From Myxococcales bacterium (GTDB taxonomy: Bacteria; Myxococcota_A; Polyangia; Haliangiales; Haliangiaceae), in contig JADJUF010000037.1 of assembly GCA_016717005.1 (NCBI GenBank), positions 434,001-498,000 of the forward strand: DNA of 64,000 nt. The letters run 5' to 3'. This document shows positions 9,484 through 20,609 of the stretch, piece after piece (the first letter of the stretch is position 1; each line of letters opens with the position of its first letter). The notes beneath the pieces were generated by a model. That model was not told the origin of the DNA, ran no database searches, and saw only the letters and a list, made by a program, of their open reading frames with translations. Both the position numbers and the translations under genes were made by a program.

Positions 9484-9930
9484 GTGCCGCCGCCGTGCGT
9501 GTTCTGCGCGATCGTCCGCGGCGCCGAGCCGGCCAGCGTGGTCGCGCGCACCGACGCCGCGCTGGCGTTCATGGACAACCGGCCGTGGCGCCGCGGCCAC
9601 GTCCTGTGCGCGCCGACGGTCCACGGCCAGCGCCTCGGCGACGTGCCGGCCGACGCGGTCGCCGCGGTGTTCGCCCTGGCCGCGCGGGTGACCGCGGCGG
9701 TGCGGGCCTCGGGCCTGCCGTGCGACGACGTCAACCTGCTGGTCAACGACGGTCCGGTCGCCGGACAGACCGTGGGCCACCTGCACGTCCACGTCGTGCC
9801 GCGGGTGCGCGGCGATCTGTGGCGCGCGCTGACCCTGGGCCCGCGCCGGCTGCTGCCGCCGGTCGCGCGCGCCGCCCTCGACGCCGACGCCGCGCGGGTC
9901 GCCGCCGCGCTGGTCCGTCAGTCGGTGTAG
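9484..9930 (+). CDS. HIT family nucleotide hydrolase/transferase
   Basis: Histidine-triad protein of 148 residues acting on nucleotidyl phosphoramidates or dinucleoside polyphosphates in the cytosol. The N-terminus has CVFCAIVRGAEPA, where two Cys of the usual zinc site are visible, then FMDNRPWRRGHVLCAP and the catalytic triad motif GHLHVHVVPR (nt about 9775-9805). The start is set at GTG 9484 because it opens directly into the conserved domain and carries a TACCAT box 6 nt upstream. The reading frame stays open much further upstream, but only as a shadow of the preceding gene. Its 3' end overlaps the convergent lipoprotein gene by 13 nt. Confidence 0.9.
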   Translation: MPPPCVFCAIVRGAEPASVVARTDAALAFMDNRPWRRGHVLCAPTVHGQRLGDVPADAVAAVFALAARVTAAVRASGLPCDDVNLLVNDGPVAGQTVGHLHVHVVPRVRGDLWRALTLGPRRLLPPVARAALDADAARVAAALVRQSV

Positions 9931-10967
9931 ACGATCAGGTACGGGATCTGCGCCTCGACCCCGCGGGCCATGAGCCCGATCTGATCGACCGTGCCCATGG
10001 TCGTGAACGACGCGGTGACCTCGTCGGCGCCGAGCCGGCCGACGCAGGTCGAGGTCGCGTTGCGCCGCTCGATCCGCACGAGGCCTGACGCCGGCGCGGT
10101 GAGCATCGCGGCGAACGACGCCAGCACCGTCGTGCCGACCTGGGTCGGGCCGGACAAGGCCAGGCTCGCCAGGGACGCGGGGCTGACCATCAACGCGCTC
10201 TGGCGGATCGCGCAGCCGCTGCCGGTGCCGGCGGCGAAGTCGACCGGCGTCATCACCGCGAGGTACGACAACGGCACGACCTGGGTGAAGGTGTAGCCGG
10301 CCTCGACGACGATCGCGTCGGTGCCCATCGGCGCCGTCAGGGGCCGGCCGAGTTGCGCGACGGAGGCCGTGGCCGGCACCCGCAGCGCGTCGCCGCTGAC
10401 GGTCCACGTCCCGGCCGCCGACGTCCACCCGGGCACGCCCATCGGCGCGCCGGTCCACGGCTCGAACAGCAGGAGCTGGTTGCGCGGATCGAGCGGCCGC
10501 GGATCGCAGGCGTCGCCGAGACCGTCGCCGTCGCTGTTGGCCTGCAGGGTGTCGGCCACGTGCGGGCACCGATCGCACAGATCGCCGACGCGATCGTCGT
10601 CCTCGTCGTGCTGGTCGGGGTTGGCGACGATCGGGCAGTTGTCGACGTCGTCGACCACGCCGTCGCCGTCGCTGTCGAGGGGCGCCGCGTCGATCGCGCG
10701 CGCGTCGAGCTGCGCGCCGTCGAGGACCGCCCCGTCGAGCGGCGTCGCGCCGTCGACCTCGCCCGCGTCGACGACGCAGGTGCCAGCCAGGCTGCCGGCG
10801 CCGGCGCCCCACTCCTGGCAGCGCGCGCCCGGGAAGCTGCAGAAGCCGTTGGCCTCGCAGGTGCCGCCGGCGCAGTCGGCGCCGCTGGCGCAGTGGTGCT
10901 GATCGGGCCCCAGGCACGCGGCGCTCGCCAGCGTCACCACCACGCCCAGGACGCGCGCGAGCTCCAT
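9918..10967 (-). CDS. lipoprotein with thrombospondin type 3 repeats
   Basis: Predicted lipoprotein of 349 residues. From the ATG at 10967 the leader MELARVLGVVVTLASAACL is a good lipobox; the longer start at 11009 is rejected. A Cys-rich 'SADCAGGTCEANGFC' segment comes next. Then an Asp/Ala linker (DGAVLDGAQLDARAIDAAPLD) leads to calcium-binding type 3 repeats (DSDGDGVVDDVDNCPIVANP, NSDGDGLGDACD). The C-terminal about 170 residues form a jelly-roll-like beta domain, possibly sugar binding. This architecture is common on the surface of myxobacteria. The stop codon lies inside the end of the HIT gene. Confidence 0.85.
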   Translation of the reverse strand: MELARVLGVVVTLASAACLGPDQHHCASGADCAGGTCEANGFCSFPGARCQEWGAGAGSLAGTCVVDAGEVDGATPLDGAVLDGAQLDARAIDAAPLDSDGDGVVDDVDNCPIVANPDQHDEDDDRVGDLCDRCPHVADTLQANSDGDGLGDACDPRPLDPRNQLLLFEPWTGAPMGVPGWTSAAGTWTVSGDALRVPATASVAQLGRPLTAPMGTDAIVVEAGYTFTQVVPLSYLAVMTPVDFAAGTGSGCAIRQSALMVSPASLASLALSGPTQVGTTVLASFAAMLTAPASGLVRIERRNATSTCVGRLGADEVTASFTTMGTVDQIGLMARGVEAQIPYLIVYTD

Positions 10968-10974
10968 CACCCCG

Positions 10975-10980
10975 ATGGTA
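10975..10980 (-). promoter_or_regulatory. -10-like TAnnnT hexamer before the TSP3 lipoprotein
   Basis: On the minus strand TACCAT lies 7 nt before the ATG at 10967, supporting that start. Confidence 0.5.
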
Positions 10981-11068
10981 CGACAGATCGCGCCGATCAC
11001 GCTCACCACCCCGCAACCGCGGTCTTGGATTAGGGTCCGGAGGTTCGCCCTCTGCGGAAAGGCCTCCG

Positions 11069-13927
11069 ATGATCCGTCGTGCTCCCTGGTGGTTTGCCCT
11101 GGTCCTGGCGGCGTGTAGCTCGCACGCCGCGCGTCCGACGCCCCCGACCCCGCCGCCGATCACCGCCGCGCAGCCGCCGCCGGACGTCGACGCGCCGCCC
11201 GCGGTCGACGGCCCGCTGCCGCTGTGGTCCGCGGTCAAGCGCGGCACGCTGCCCAACGGCCTGACCTACTACGTGCTGCCGCACAAGCAGCCCGAGGGCC
11301 GCGCGGCGCTGTGGCTGGCGGTCAACGCCGGCGCGCTGCAGGAGGACGACGACCAGCAGGGCCTGGCCCACTTCGTCGAGCACATGGCCTTCAACGGCAC
11401 CGGCAAGTTCCCGAAGCAGGCGATCGTCGACTACCTCGAGCAGATCGGCATGGAGTTCGGGCCCGACGTCAACGCGTACACGTCGTTCGACGAGACCGTC
11501 TACCAGCTCCAGGTCCCGACCGACGATCCCGCGTTCGTCGGCACCGGCCTCGACATCCTGCGCGAGTGGGCCGGCGACATCAGCTTCGATCCGGTCGAGG
11601 TCGACAAGGAGCGCGGCGTCGTGCTGGAGGAGTGGCGCCTGGGCCGCGGCGCCGACGAGCGGGTCTTCACCAAGCAGGCGCCGATCCTGTTCGGCGGCAC
11701 CCGCTACGCGATCCGCCTGCCGATCGGCAAGCCCGAGATCATCAAGAGCGGGCCGCGCGAGGCGCTCGTCCGGTTCTACCGCGACTGGTACCGCCCCGAC
11801 CTGATGGCGGTGATCGTCGTCGGCGACGTCGACCCGGCCGCGGCCGAGGCCGCGATCCGCGCGCGCTTCGGCGATCTGGTCAACCCGGCCACGCCCCGAC
11901 CGCGCGTCGGCGGCGGCGCGCTCGATCGGTCCGGCGCCAAGATCGCGATCGACACCGATCCCGAGCTGCGCCAGACCTGGGTCGGGATCCAGGACATGTT
12001 CCCGCACCGGCGCGAGAGCCACGCGATCGACTACCGCATGTTCGTGCAGGACGCGCTCTACAACCGCATGCTCGGCCAGCGCCTGGCGACCTTGGCGCGC
12101 AAGCCCGACGCGCCGTTCGTCGTGGCGTTCTCGTCGACCGGCGACGCCACCCGCGAGTTCGAGGAGTTCGGCCGGCGCGCGATCGCCAAGGACGGGCGCA
12201 TCGCCGACACGCTCGAGGCGCTGCTGACCGAGGTCGCGCGGGTCCAGCGCCACGGCTTCACCGCCGCCGAGCTCGAGCGGGCCAAGCGCGGCTATCTGAA
12301 GGGGACCGCCGACAGCGCCGCCGAGTGGGACCAGCAGGACGCGCGGAGCTACACCGACGAGCTGACCCGCCACTTCTTCCAGGGCGAGCTGGTGATCGGC
12401 CGGGTCGCCGAGGACGCGCTGGCCCGGCGCTACACGCCCGAGGTCACGCTCGACGAGATCAACCACCTGGCCGACGCGTGGCTGGCCAGCGCCACCCGCG
12501 CGATCACGATCACCGCGCCCGCCAAGGCCAAGGGCGTCCCGACCCGGGCCGAGGTCGAGGCGATCGTCGCGGCGGTCGACGGCCGGACGATCGAGCCGTG
12601 GGTCGAGGACGCGGTGCCGACGTCGCTCCTGGCCCAGGCCCCGACGCCGGGCACGATCGTCAGCGAGCAGCCGGCCGACGACCTGGGCGTGACCCGGTGG
12701 ACGCTCAGCAACGGCGCGAAGGTGATCGTCTTGCCGACGACGTTCGAGAACCAGCGCGTCCACCTCACCGCCGACAGCCCCGGCGGCACCGCGCTGGTCG
12801 CCGACAAGCGGTTCGCGAGCGCGCGGTTCGCGGTCGAGGCGGTCACCGCCGGCGGCGTCGGCGCGCTCACCGGCGATCAACTCGACCGCGTGCTCAGCGA
12901 CAAGAGCGTGTCGCTGTGGCCGTGGCTGGGCGAGGTCGCCGAGGGCCTGCGCGGCGACGCCGCCACCGCCGATCTGCCGACGCTGCTGCAGCTCGTGCAC
13001 CTGCGCATGACCGCGCCGCGCAAGGACCCCGACGCGTTCGCGGCCTGGCAGCGCGGCCGGATCGAGCTGCTCGAGCGCCGCGACGCCACGCCCGAGATCG
13101 TCATGAACGACGCCATGACGCTGGCGATGTCGGGCGGCCACAAGCGCCGCGCGCCGGTCACCGCCGCCGCGGTCCGGGCGGTCGATCTCGACACCGCGCT
13201 CGCGGTCTACCGCGAGCGCTTCGGCGACGCCGGCGACTTCACGTTCACGTTCGTCGGCAACGTCGACCTGAAGACGCTGCGGCCGCTGGTCGAGACCTAC
13301 CTGGCCAGCCTGCCGGGCACCGGCCGGGTCGAGCCGCGCAAGGACATCGGCGTCAAGCCGCCGCGGGCCGTGGTCAAGAAGGTGGTCAAGCGCGGCACCG
13401 AGCCCAAGGCGTACGTCCAGCTGGTCTTCCACGACGACCTCGCGTGGTCGCACGACGCCGAGCGCGACGTCGAGATCCTGGGCGCGGTGCTCGAGATGCG
13501 CCTGCGCGAGATCCTGCGCGAGGACATGGGCGGGGTCTACGGCGTCGGCGTCTGGGGCTGGGTCACGCGCGCGCCCACGCAGCGGCGCCAGTTCTTCATC
13601 CGGTTCGGGTGCGCGCCCGAGAACGTCGAGGCGCTGCGCGCCGCGGCGCTCGCCGAGATCGCGCGCATCCAGCAGGACGGCGTCGACGTCAGCTACCTCG
13701 ACAAGGTCAAGGAGACCCGCCGCCGCGCCCACGAGCTCGCGGTCAAGGAGAACGACTACTGGCTGGGCCTGCTGTCCCAGGCCGCGCAGTTCGGCGACGA
13801 CCCGCACGAGGAGCTGACCGGCGCCGAGGCCAGCGCCCGCGTCACCAACGACAACGTCAAGGCCAGCGCCCAGCGGTTCCTGTCGAGCAAGCGCTACGTG
13901 TCGGGCACGCTCTTGCCGGCCAGGTAG
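11069..13927 (+). CDS. M16 family zinc metallopeptidase (PqqL/pitrilysin-like lipoprotein)
   Basis: Zinc peptidase of 952 residues. It begins with a lipoprotein leader (MIRRAPWWFALVLAACSS), so it is probably tethered in the periplasm. The first M16 domain has the inverted zinc motif HFVEH (nt 11370-11384) with MAFNGTGKFP after it, and a downstream glutamate in the GVVLEEWR helix. The R/Y-type second half contains WTLSNGAKVIVLPT, FTFTFVGNVDLKTL and GGVYGVGV, as in the catalytically silent clamp half of two-domain M16 enzymes. Length agrees with PqqL-type proteins. Unlike many genes here it has a leader of about 30 nt after a TAGGGT box, with a purine-rich stretch before the ATG. Confidence 0.93.
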   Translation: MIRRAPWWFALVLAACSSHAARPTPPTPPPITAAQPPPDVDAPPAVDGPLPLWSAVKRGTLPNGLTYYVLPHKQPEGRAALWLAVNAGALQEDDDQQGLAHFVEHMAFNGTGKFPKQAIVDYLEQIGMEFGPDVNAYTSFDETVYQLQVPTDDPAFVGTGLDILREWAGDISFDPVEVDKERGVVLEEWRLGRGADERVFTKQAPILFGGTRYAIRLPIGKPEIIKSGPREALVRFYRDWYRPDLMAVIVVGDVDPAAAEAAIRARFGDLVNPATPRPRVGGGALDRSGAKIAIDTDPELRQTWVGIQDMFPHRRESHAIDYRMFVQDALYNRMLGQRLATLARKPDAPFVVAFSSTGDATREFEEFGRRAIAKDGRIADTLEALLTEVARVQRHGFTAAELERAKRGYLKGTADSAAEWDQQDARSYTDELTRHFFQGELVIGRVAEDALARRYTPEVTLDEINHLADAWLASATRAITITAPAKAKGVPTRAEVEAIVAAVDGRTIEPWVEDAVPTSLLAQAPTPGTIVSEQPADDLGVTRWTLSNGAKVIVLPTTFENQRVHLTADSPGGTALVADKRFASARFAVEAVTAGGVGALTGDQLDRVLSDKSVSLWPWLGEVAEGLRGDAATADLPTLLQLVHLRMTAPRKDPDAFAAWQRGRIELLERRDATPEIVMNDAMTLAMSGGHKRRAPVTAAAVRAVDLDTALAVYRERFGDAGDFTFTFVGNVDLKTLRPLVETYLASLPGTGRVEPRKDIGVKPPRAVVKKVVKRGTEPKAYVQLVFHDDLAWSHDAERDVEILGAVLEMRLREILREDMGGVYGVGVWGWVTRAPTQRRQFFIRFGCAPENVEALRAAALAEIARIQQDGVDVSYLDKVKETRRRAHELAVKENDYWLGLLSQAAQFGDDPHEELTGAEASARVTNDNVKASAQRFLSSKRYVSGTLLPAR

Positions 13928-13954
13928 CGCGCCGGCGCGCGCGCCGACGGGCGC

Positions 13955-14130
13955 CGCGCACGACGACCAGCGACGACCCGCGACGACGCCCCCGCGCACG
14001 ACGACCCGCGACGACCCGCGCCGACGCCCCCGCGCACGACGACCCGCGACGACCCGCGCCGACGCCCCCGCGCACGACGGCCAGGGACGACGCGCGACGA
14101 CCAGCGCCGGCGCACGACGACCAGCCGCGA
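13955..14130 (+). repeat. 38-bp tandem repeats after the M16 gene
   Basis: Four to five units of about 38 bp built on CGCGCACGACGACCCGCGAC, decaying rightward. They occupy most of the 380-base gap between the M16 and RNB genes. The rest of the gap shows no gene; a 40-codon frame at 14178 has no support. Confidence 0.8.
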
Positions 14131-14294
14131 GCGACGAATGCGCGGGGGCGCGCGGGCGTTGTAGGGTCGTGCTCGCCATGACCGTCCGCGCTCGCCCTCG
14201 GCGCCGTCAGCTCGCTCGCCTGCGGCGCGGGGGGCCCCACGCCCTGACGGCCGACGTCGGCGGACCGGAGGCGGGCCTCGCCCCCGATCCGCGG

Positions 14295-14300
14295 TAGGCT
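14295..14300 (+). promoter_or_regulatory. -10-like TAnnnT hexamer before the RNB ribonuclease
   Basis: TAGGCT, 7 nt before the ATG at 14308. Confidence 0.5.
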
Positions 14301-14307
14301 GCGCGCG

Positions 14308-16380
14308 ATGTCCTTCCAGGAGCTGGTCGACGCGGCTGGCCTGACCGTCGAGTTTCCGCCCGCCGTCGAGGCCGAGGTCGCCGCGTACCTGCGCGACCCC
14401 GGGCTCGACGATCCCGCGCTGGTCGATCGCACCGACCTGCCGTTCGTCACGATCGACGGCCCCGGCACGCGCGATCTCGATCAGGCGATCCACGTCGCCG
14501 CCACCGGCGGCGGCTTCCACCTGCGCTACGCCATCGCCGACGCCTCGTACTACGTGCGGCCCGGCACCGCGCTCCACGCCGAGGCCCTGCGCCGCGGCGC
14601 CAGCTTCTACCTGCCGGGCCTGTCGGTGCCGATGCTGCCGCGGGCGCTGTCCGAGGGCCTGGTCTCGCTCGGGCCCGACGGCGAGCGCCGCGCGCTGATC
14701 TTCGACGTGCGGCTCGACGGCCGCGGCACCGTGACCAAGTTCGAGCTCGAGCGCGCGCGCGTGCGCAGCCGCGCCAAGCTGACGTTCGAGGGCGTCGAGG
14801 ACTACGTCACCGGCCGGGCCAAGCTGCCGGGGCCGCGCGCGATCGGCCCGAGCCTGATGGCGATCGCCGCGCTCGGCGAGCTGCGGTGCAAGCACGAGGA
14901 CCGGGCCGCGATGGTGCGCTACCGCCGGCCCGAGACCACGGTCCGGCTCGAGCCCGACGGCACGATCGTCGTCGACGCCACGCCCCGCACCGCGATCGAG
15001 CTGGCCAACGAGCAGATCAGCATCCTGTGCAACGCGCTCGGCGGCCGCTACCTGCAGGGCGGCCCGCCCGAGCTGGTGCAGCCGATCTTCCGCGTCCACG
15101 AGCCGCCCGACCCCGACAAGGTCGCGGGCTTCGAGCGGCTGGTGGCGCAGGTCGCGCGCGGGCGCGGGCTGCCCGACGATCCATGGCTGTACCGCCGCGC
15201 CGCCGATCAGGGCCTGGCCGGCTACCTGCAGCACCTCCCGACCGCCGGCCCCGGCGGGCGCCTGGCGCGGGCGCTGCACCGCCAGGCCATGTTGCTCAAC
15301 GGTCGCTCGGTGTTCGCCGACGAGCCGCGCGCCCACTTCGGCGTCGGCGAGCAGATCTACTCGCGCTTCACCGCGCCGATGCGCGAGATGGTCGGCATCC
15401 AGTGCCACGCCCAGGCCGTCGATCGCATGGTCGGCGCGTCGCCGCGGTCGCGGGCCGAGGACGAGGCCATCCGCGCGCAGGTGATCGAGGCCGGCAACCG
15501 CTCGAAGGACGTCCAGCGCCAGCTCAACCGCGAGCTCGACGGTCGGGTCATCGCGGCGGTGCTCGGCCCCGACCTGGCCGCGCCCTACGGCGAGCGCCGC
15601 CGCTACACCGGCACGATCGTCGGCCTGGCCCCGGGCCGCATCCACGTCGTCCTCGACGCGCCGCCGCTCGACGTGCGCGTGCCGCTGATCGAGCAGGGCA
15701 AGCTCGAGGGCGGCGGCTGGCTGACCGTGGTCCAGGACGGCGCCCGGCTGACGCGCAAGGACGGCTCGACGGTGTGCCGGCTCGGCGACGAGGTCCGCGC
15801 GGTCGCGGTCGGGCGCGAGGCGGTCGTGATCGACGTGGTCGTCAAGCCGCTGCCCGAGCTGCACGACGAGCTGGTCGACGCCGCCAGCGCGGCGCTGCGG
15901 GCGTGGCTGCCGCGGTTCCGCGCCGCCCACCCGGGCCCGCTCGACGCGGTCGCGCTGGTCACCGACGCCGCGTGCTGGACCGCCGAGCCGGCCGCGTCGA
16001 CCGCCGCCGATCGGGCCGAGCGCGTGGCCCGGTTCGGGCCGCGCCAGCGCGCCGAGGCCGACGCCGCGCGCTGGTCGGTCGGGGCCTGGGCCGACGACGT
16101 CGCCGTGGCCGAGTTCGACGGCGTGTCGACGCTGATGCGGACCCAGGCCCACGCCCACGCCGACACCCCGGCCGCGTTCCGGGCCACGGTCCACGAGGCG
16201 CTGATGACCGCGCTCGAGGACGCCGACACCCACGGCCTGTTCGATCGCGAGGCCGCGGCCCGGTTCGTGACGATCACCGGCGCGGCCGACGCGGCCGCGC
16301 TCGAGCGCGAGTCGGCCGAGCGCCTCAACCACCAGGGCGAGGCCGACGCGCTCCTGACCTACCTCGATCACCGCGCCTGA
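14308..16380 (+). CDS. RNB-domain exoribonuclease (RNase II/R family)
   Basis: 3'-5' exoribonuclease of 690 residues. The RNB catalytic core starts near residue 45 with FVTIDGPGTRDLDQAIHV, which carries the Mg-binding aspartates, and continues YAIADASYYVRPG and SEGLVSLGPDGERRALIFDV. The second part of the active site is SRFTAPMREMVGIQCHAQ (about residue 350). N-terminal cold-shock domains are nearly absent: only about 45 residues precede the core, so it is shorter than RNase R. The C-terminal about 200 residues are not an obvious S1 domain and include a segment resembling RNB-associated helical extensions. It probably works on mRNA decay; which substrate it prefers cannot be told. Confidence 0.9.
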   Translation: MSFQELVDAAGLTVEFPPAVEAEVAAYLRDPGLDDPALVDRTDLPFVTIDGPGTRDLDQAIHVAATGGGFHLRYAIADASYYVRPGTALHAEALRRGASFYLPGLSVPMLPRALSEGLVSLGPDGERRALIFDVRLDGRGTVTKFELERARVRSRAKLTFEGVEDYVTGRAKLPGPRAIGPSLMAIAALGELRCKHEDRAAMVRYRRPETTVRLEPDGTIVVDATPRTAIELANEQISILCNALGGRYLQGGPPELVQPIFRVHEPPDPDKVAGFERLVAQVARGRGLPDDPWLYRRAADQGLAGYLQHLPTAGPGGRLARALHRQAMLLNGRSVFADEPRAHFGVGEQIYSRFTAPMREMVGIQCHAQAVDRMVGASPRSRAEDEAIRAQVIEAGNRSKDVQRQLNRELDGRVIAAVLGPDLAAPYGERRRYTGTIVGLAPGRIHVVLDAPPLDVRVPLIEQGKLEGGGWLTVVQDGARLTRKDGSTVCRLGDEVRAVAVGREAVVIDVVVKPLPELHDELVDAASAALRAWLPRFRAAHPGPLDAVALVTDAACWTAEPAASTAADRAERVARFGPRQRAEADAARWSVGAWADDVAVAEFDGVSTLMRTQAHAHADTPAAFRATVHEALMTALEDADTHGLFDREAAARFVTITGAADAAALERESAERLNHQGEADALLTYLDHRA

Positions 16381-16449
16381 TCGGCGCGCGAATGCCGGCG
16401 CCGCGCGGCGCGTTGTCGCTGGGAAATCGTGCTACCCAGGTCGTGACCC

Positions 16450-17702
<1,253 letters not shown>

Positions 17703-17706
<4 letters not shown>

Positions 17707-18329
17707 CGCCGCTGCGCCTGGCCCTGCCCAAGGGCCGCATCCTCGAGGAGGTCGCCGCGATCTTCGCGCGCGCCGGCTACGACCTCAGCCCGGCGCTGAG
17801 CGACAGCCGCAAGCTCATGCACGACTGCGGGCCGCTGCGGGTGCTGGTGCTGCGCAGCTCCGACGTGCCGACCTACGTCACCCACGGCGCCGCCGATCTC
17901 GGCGTGGCCGGCTCGGACGTGCTCGACGAGGAGGGCCGCGATCTGTACGAGCCGCTCGACCTCGGCGTCGGGCGCTGCACGATGATCGTGGCCGAGCCCG
18001 AGGCCGCGCGGCGCGAGCGCGGCGCGATGCACATCCGCTACGCCACCAAGTACCCGCGCATCACCAAGGACTACCTGCAGCGCAAGGGCCTCACCGCCGA
18101 GGTCATCAAGCTGTCGGGCGCGATCGAGCTAGGGCCGCTGACCGGCCTGTGCGATCGCATCGTCGACATCACCCAGACCGGCGAGACCCTGCGCCAGAAC
18201 GGCCTGGCGATCATCGACACCGTCTGCGAGGTGTCGAGCCGCCTGGTGATCAACCCGGCCGCGCTCAAGCTGTCGGGGCCGGCCGTGGCCGACCTGATCG
18301 CGCGCCTCGGCGCCGCGGTCGCGACCTGA
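17703..18329 (+). CDS. hisG: ATP phosphoribosyltransferase, short form
   Basis: First enzyme of histidine biosynthesis: condenses ATP with PRPP. The 208 residues mark the short HisG class, which lacks the C-terminal histidine-binding domain and normally needs HisZ as regulatory subunit; no hisZ is in the window. Conserved stretches are LALPKGRILEE, YVTHGAADLGVAGSDVL, ATKYPRITKDYL, and the PRPP loop with DRIVDITQTGETLRQNGL. GTG start at 17703 overlaps the murA stop (GTGA), implying translational coupling. The operon ends here, as the next gene begins 72 bases later with a signal peptide. Confidence 0.97.
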
Positions 18330-18401
18330 CCGAGCGAGCCCGCGGCGGACGGCCGCGCGGACCGTGGGAACCGAGCGCGCGCGCGCGGTGTCGGAGCCCG
18401 C

Positions 18402-19826
18402 ATGAAGTGGGCCGCGCTGGGGCTGATCGCGTGCGCGCAGGTGGCGTGGGCCGACGACGTCGGCACCGCGGCGCCGACCTCGGTGATCGCCGCCGCCGCC
18501 GACGGCAGCTGGGCGGCGCTGTGCCAGGCCCGGGTCGACACCGACGGCGACGGCGTCGTGGCGGTGCGGTCGTTCCCGGGCGGGACCGGCGGCGACCGCC
18601 AGGCCGCGTACCTCGTGCGCGGCGCCGGCGCCGGGACCCGGCTCGACGACGTGCGCGCGATCGATCCGTCGGGCCGCCGCCTGGTGGTCGAGCGCCGCGG
18701 GCGCGCGATCCTGGTGCAGCCCGGCCTCGGCCGCGACCTCGACCTGACCCGCCTGGGCGCCACCGACGGCCCGATCCAGTTCGACGCCGCCGGCGCGCGG
18801 CTGCTGTTCGTGACCGGCCGCGGGCGCACGCTGCGGCTCGTCGTCCGCGACCTCGCCGCCGGCACCCAGGTGGCGCTGGCCCCGGGCCCGGGCGCGCTGT
18901 GGCAGGTCGAGCTCGACGCCGGCGGCCGCTGGGTCCACGTGTGGATGAACGCGCCGCCGCCGGGCCAGGCGCCGTACACCACCAGCGACGGCCCGGGCGC
19001 GCCGAGCGTGTGCTGGACCGGCGCGGCCAGCGACGCGTCGTCGGCCTGGGGCACGCCGCCGGTCGAGCGCTGGCTCCCGGCGGTGCCCGGCGGGCGCCCG
19101 CGCGAGGTCCCCGACCTGATCGGCGTGCTCGACGGTCAGCTGCTGCGGCGCGTGGCCGGCGGCGCGCTCGTCCTCGATCCCGGGACCGGCGCGACGCCCG
19201 CCGAGCTGGTGCCGGCGGCGTGCGGCGGCCACGTCGTGAACGTCGACCACGCGCGGCGGCAGGTGGTCGTCACCTGCGACGCGCAGCTCGACCTGTCGGG
19301 CCGGGCGCCGCTCATGGCCTACGGCGGCGCCGCGCCGCGGGCGGTCGGGGCCACGATCGCCCCGCGCGCCCACGACTGGTTCAGCGACGACGGCCGGTTC
19401 CTGCTCGAGTCCGGCGCCGACGCCGGCACCGAGCTCGTCGACCTGGCGACCGGCGCCGCGCGCACCGTCACCGAGTTCCAGTTCATCCTCGGGCACCGCG
19501 GCGACCGGACGATCATCCAGCGCGGCCTGCACCTGGTCGTGCTCGAGCCCGGCGGCGAGCGCACGCTCGGCGAGATCGTCCGCTACCCGGCGGTGTTCAC
19601 CGCCGGCGACCAGCTCTACGTCGAGCCGCTGGTGGTCGATCTCGCGACCGGCGCGCTGGTCGGCGCCGCGCCGATGGTGCCGGTCACGCGCGGGGGCTTC
19701 ACCAACCCGCAGCGCGCCACGGTCCGCGCGATCGCCCGCGACGGCCGGCTGCTGATCGGCGCCGGCGGCGACCGCTGGTCGATGACCACCGGCCCGCTCC
19801 GGTGGGTCCGCCCTGAGGCGCCGTAG
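18402..19826 (+). CDS. secreted propeller-like protein, unknown function
   Basis: Exported protein of 474 residues. The signal peptide is MKWAALGLIACAQVAWA. The mature part is a series of four-stranded beta units with patterns like DAAGARLLFVTGRGRTLRLVVRDLAAG, GQLLRRVAGGALVLDPGTG and DGRLLIGAGGDRWSM. This is typical of TolB-like or WD40-type propellers. Four to six Cys are scattered. No enzymatic motif is seen. It follows hisG in the same direction but probably has separate control. A role as a secreted binding or scaffold protein is only an inference. Confidence 0.72.
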   Translation: MKWAALGLIACAQVAWADDVGTAAPTSVIAAAADGSWAALCQARVDTDGDGVVAVRSFPGGTGGDRQAAYLVRGAGAGTRLDDVRAIDPSGRRLVVERRGRAILVQPGLGRDLDLTRLGATDGPIQFDAAGARLLFVTGRGRTLRLVVRDLAAGTQVALAPGPGALWQVELDAGGRWVHVWMNAPPPGQAPYTTSDGPGAPSVCWTGAASDASSAWGTPPVERWLPAVPGGRPREVPDLIGVLDGQLLRRVAGGALVLDPGTGATPAELVPAACGGHVVNVDHARRQVVVTCDAQLDLSGRAPLMAYGGAAPRAVGATIAPRAHDWFSDDGRFLLESGADAGTELVDLATGAARTVTEFQFILGHRGDRTIIQRGLHLVVLEPGGERTLGEIVRYPAVFTAGDQLYVEPLVVDLATGALVGAAPMVPVTRGGFTNPQRATVRAIARDGRLLIGAGGDRWSMTTGPLRWVRPEAP

Positions 19827-19916
19827 GCGATCGCCCCGCCACCTACCCACCAGGTAACGGTCGAACCGCCCCGGTTCGCCGCACGCGCGCCCGGCGTGTA
19901 GTATGAGTGACCGATC

Positions 19917-20608
<692 letters not shown>

Positions 20609-20609
<1 letters not shown>

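Noticed and set aside
11030..14179. Very long open frame (over 1000 codons) on the minus strand opposite the M16 peptidase
   Set aside because: Extreme GC at third positions leaves shadow frames open. The translation is His/Arg/Asp/Leu-rich with no family pattern, while the plus strand encodes a full peptidase.
14178..14300. Small frame of 40 codons starting ATG 14178
   Set aside because: Arg-rich, no SD or leaderless box and no similarity; it ends just before the RNB gene.
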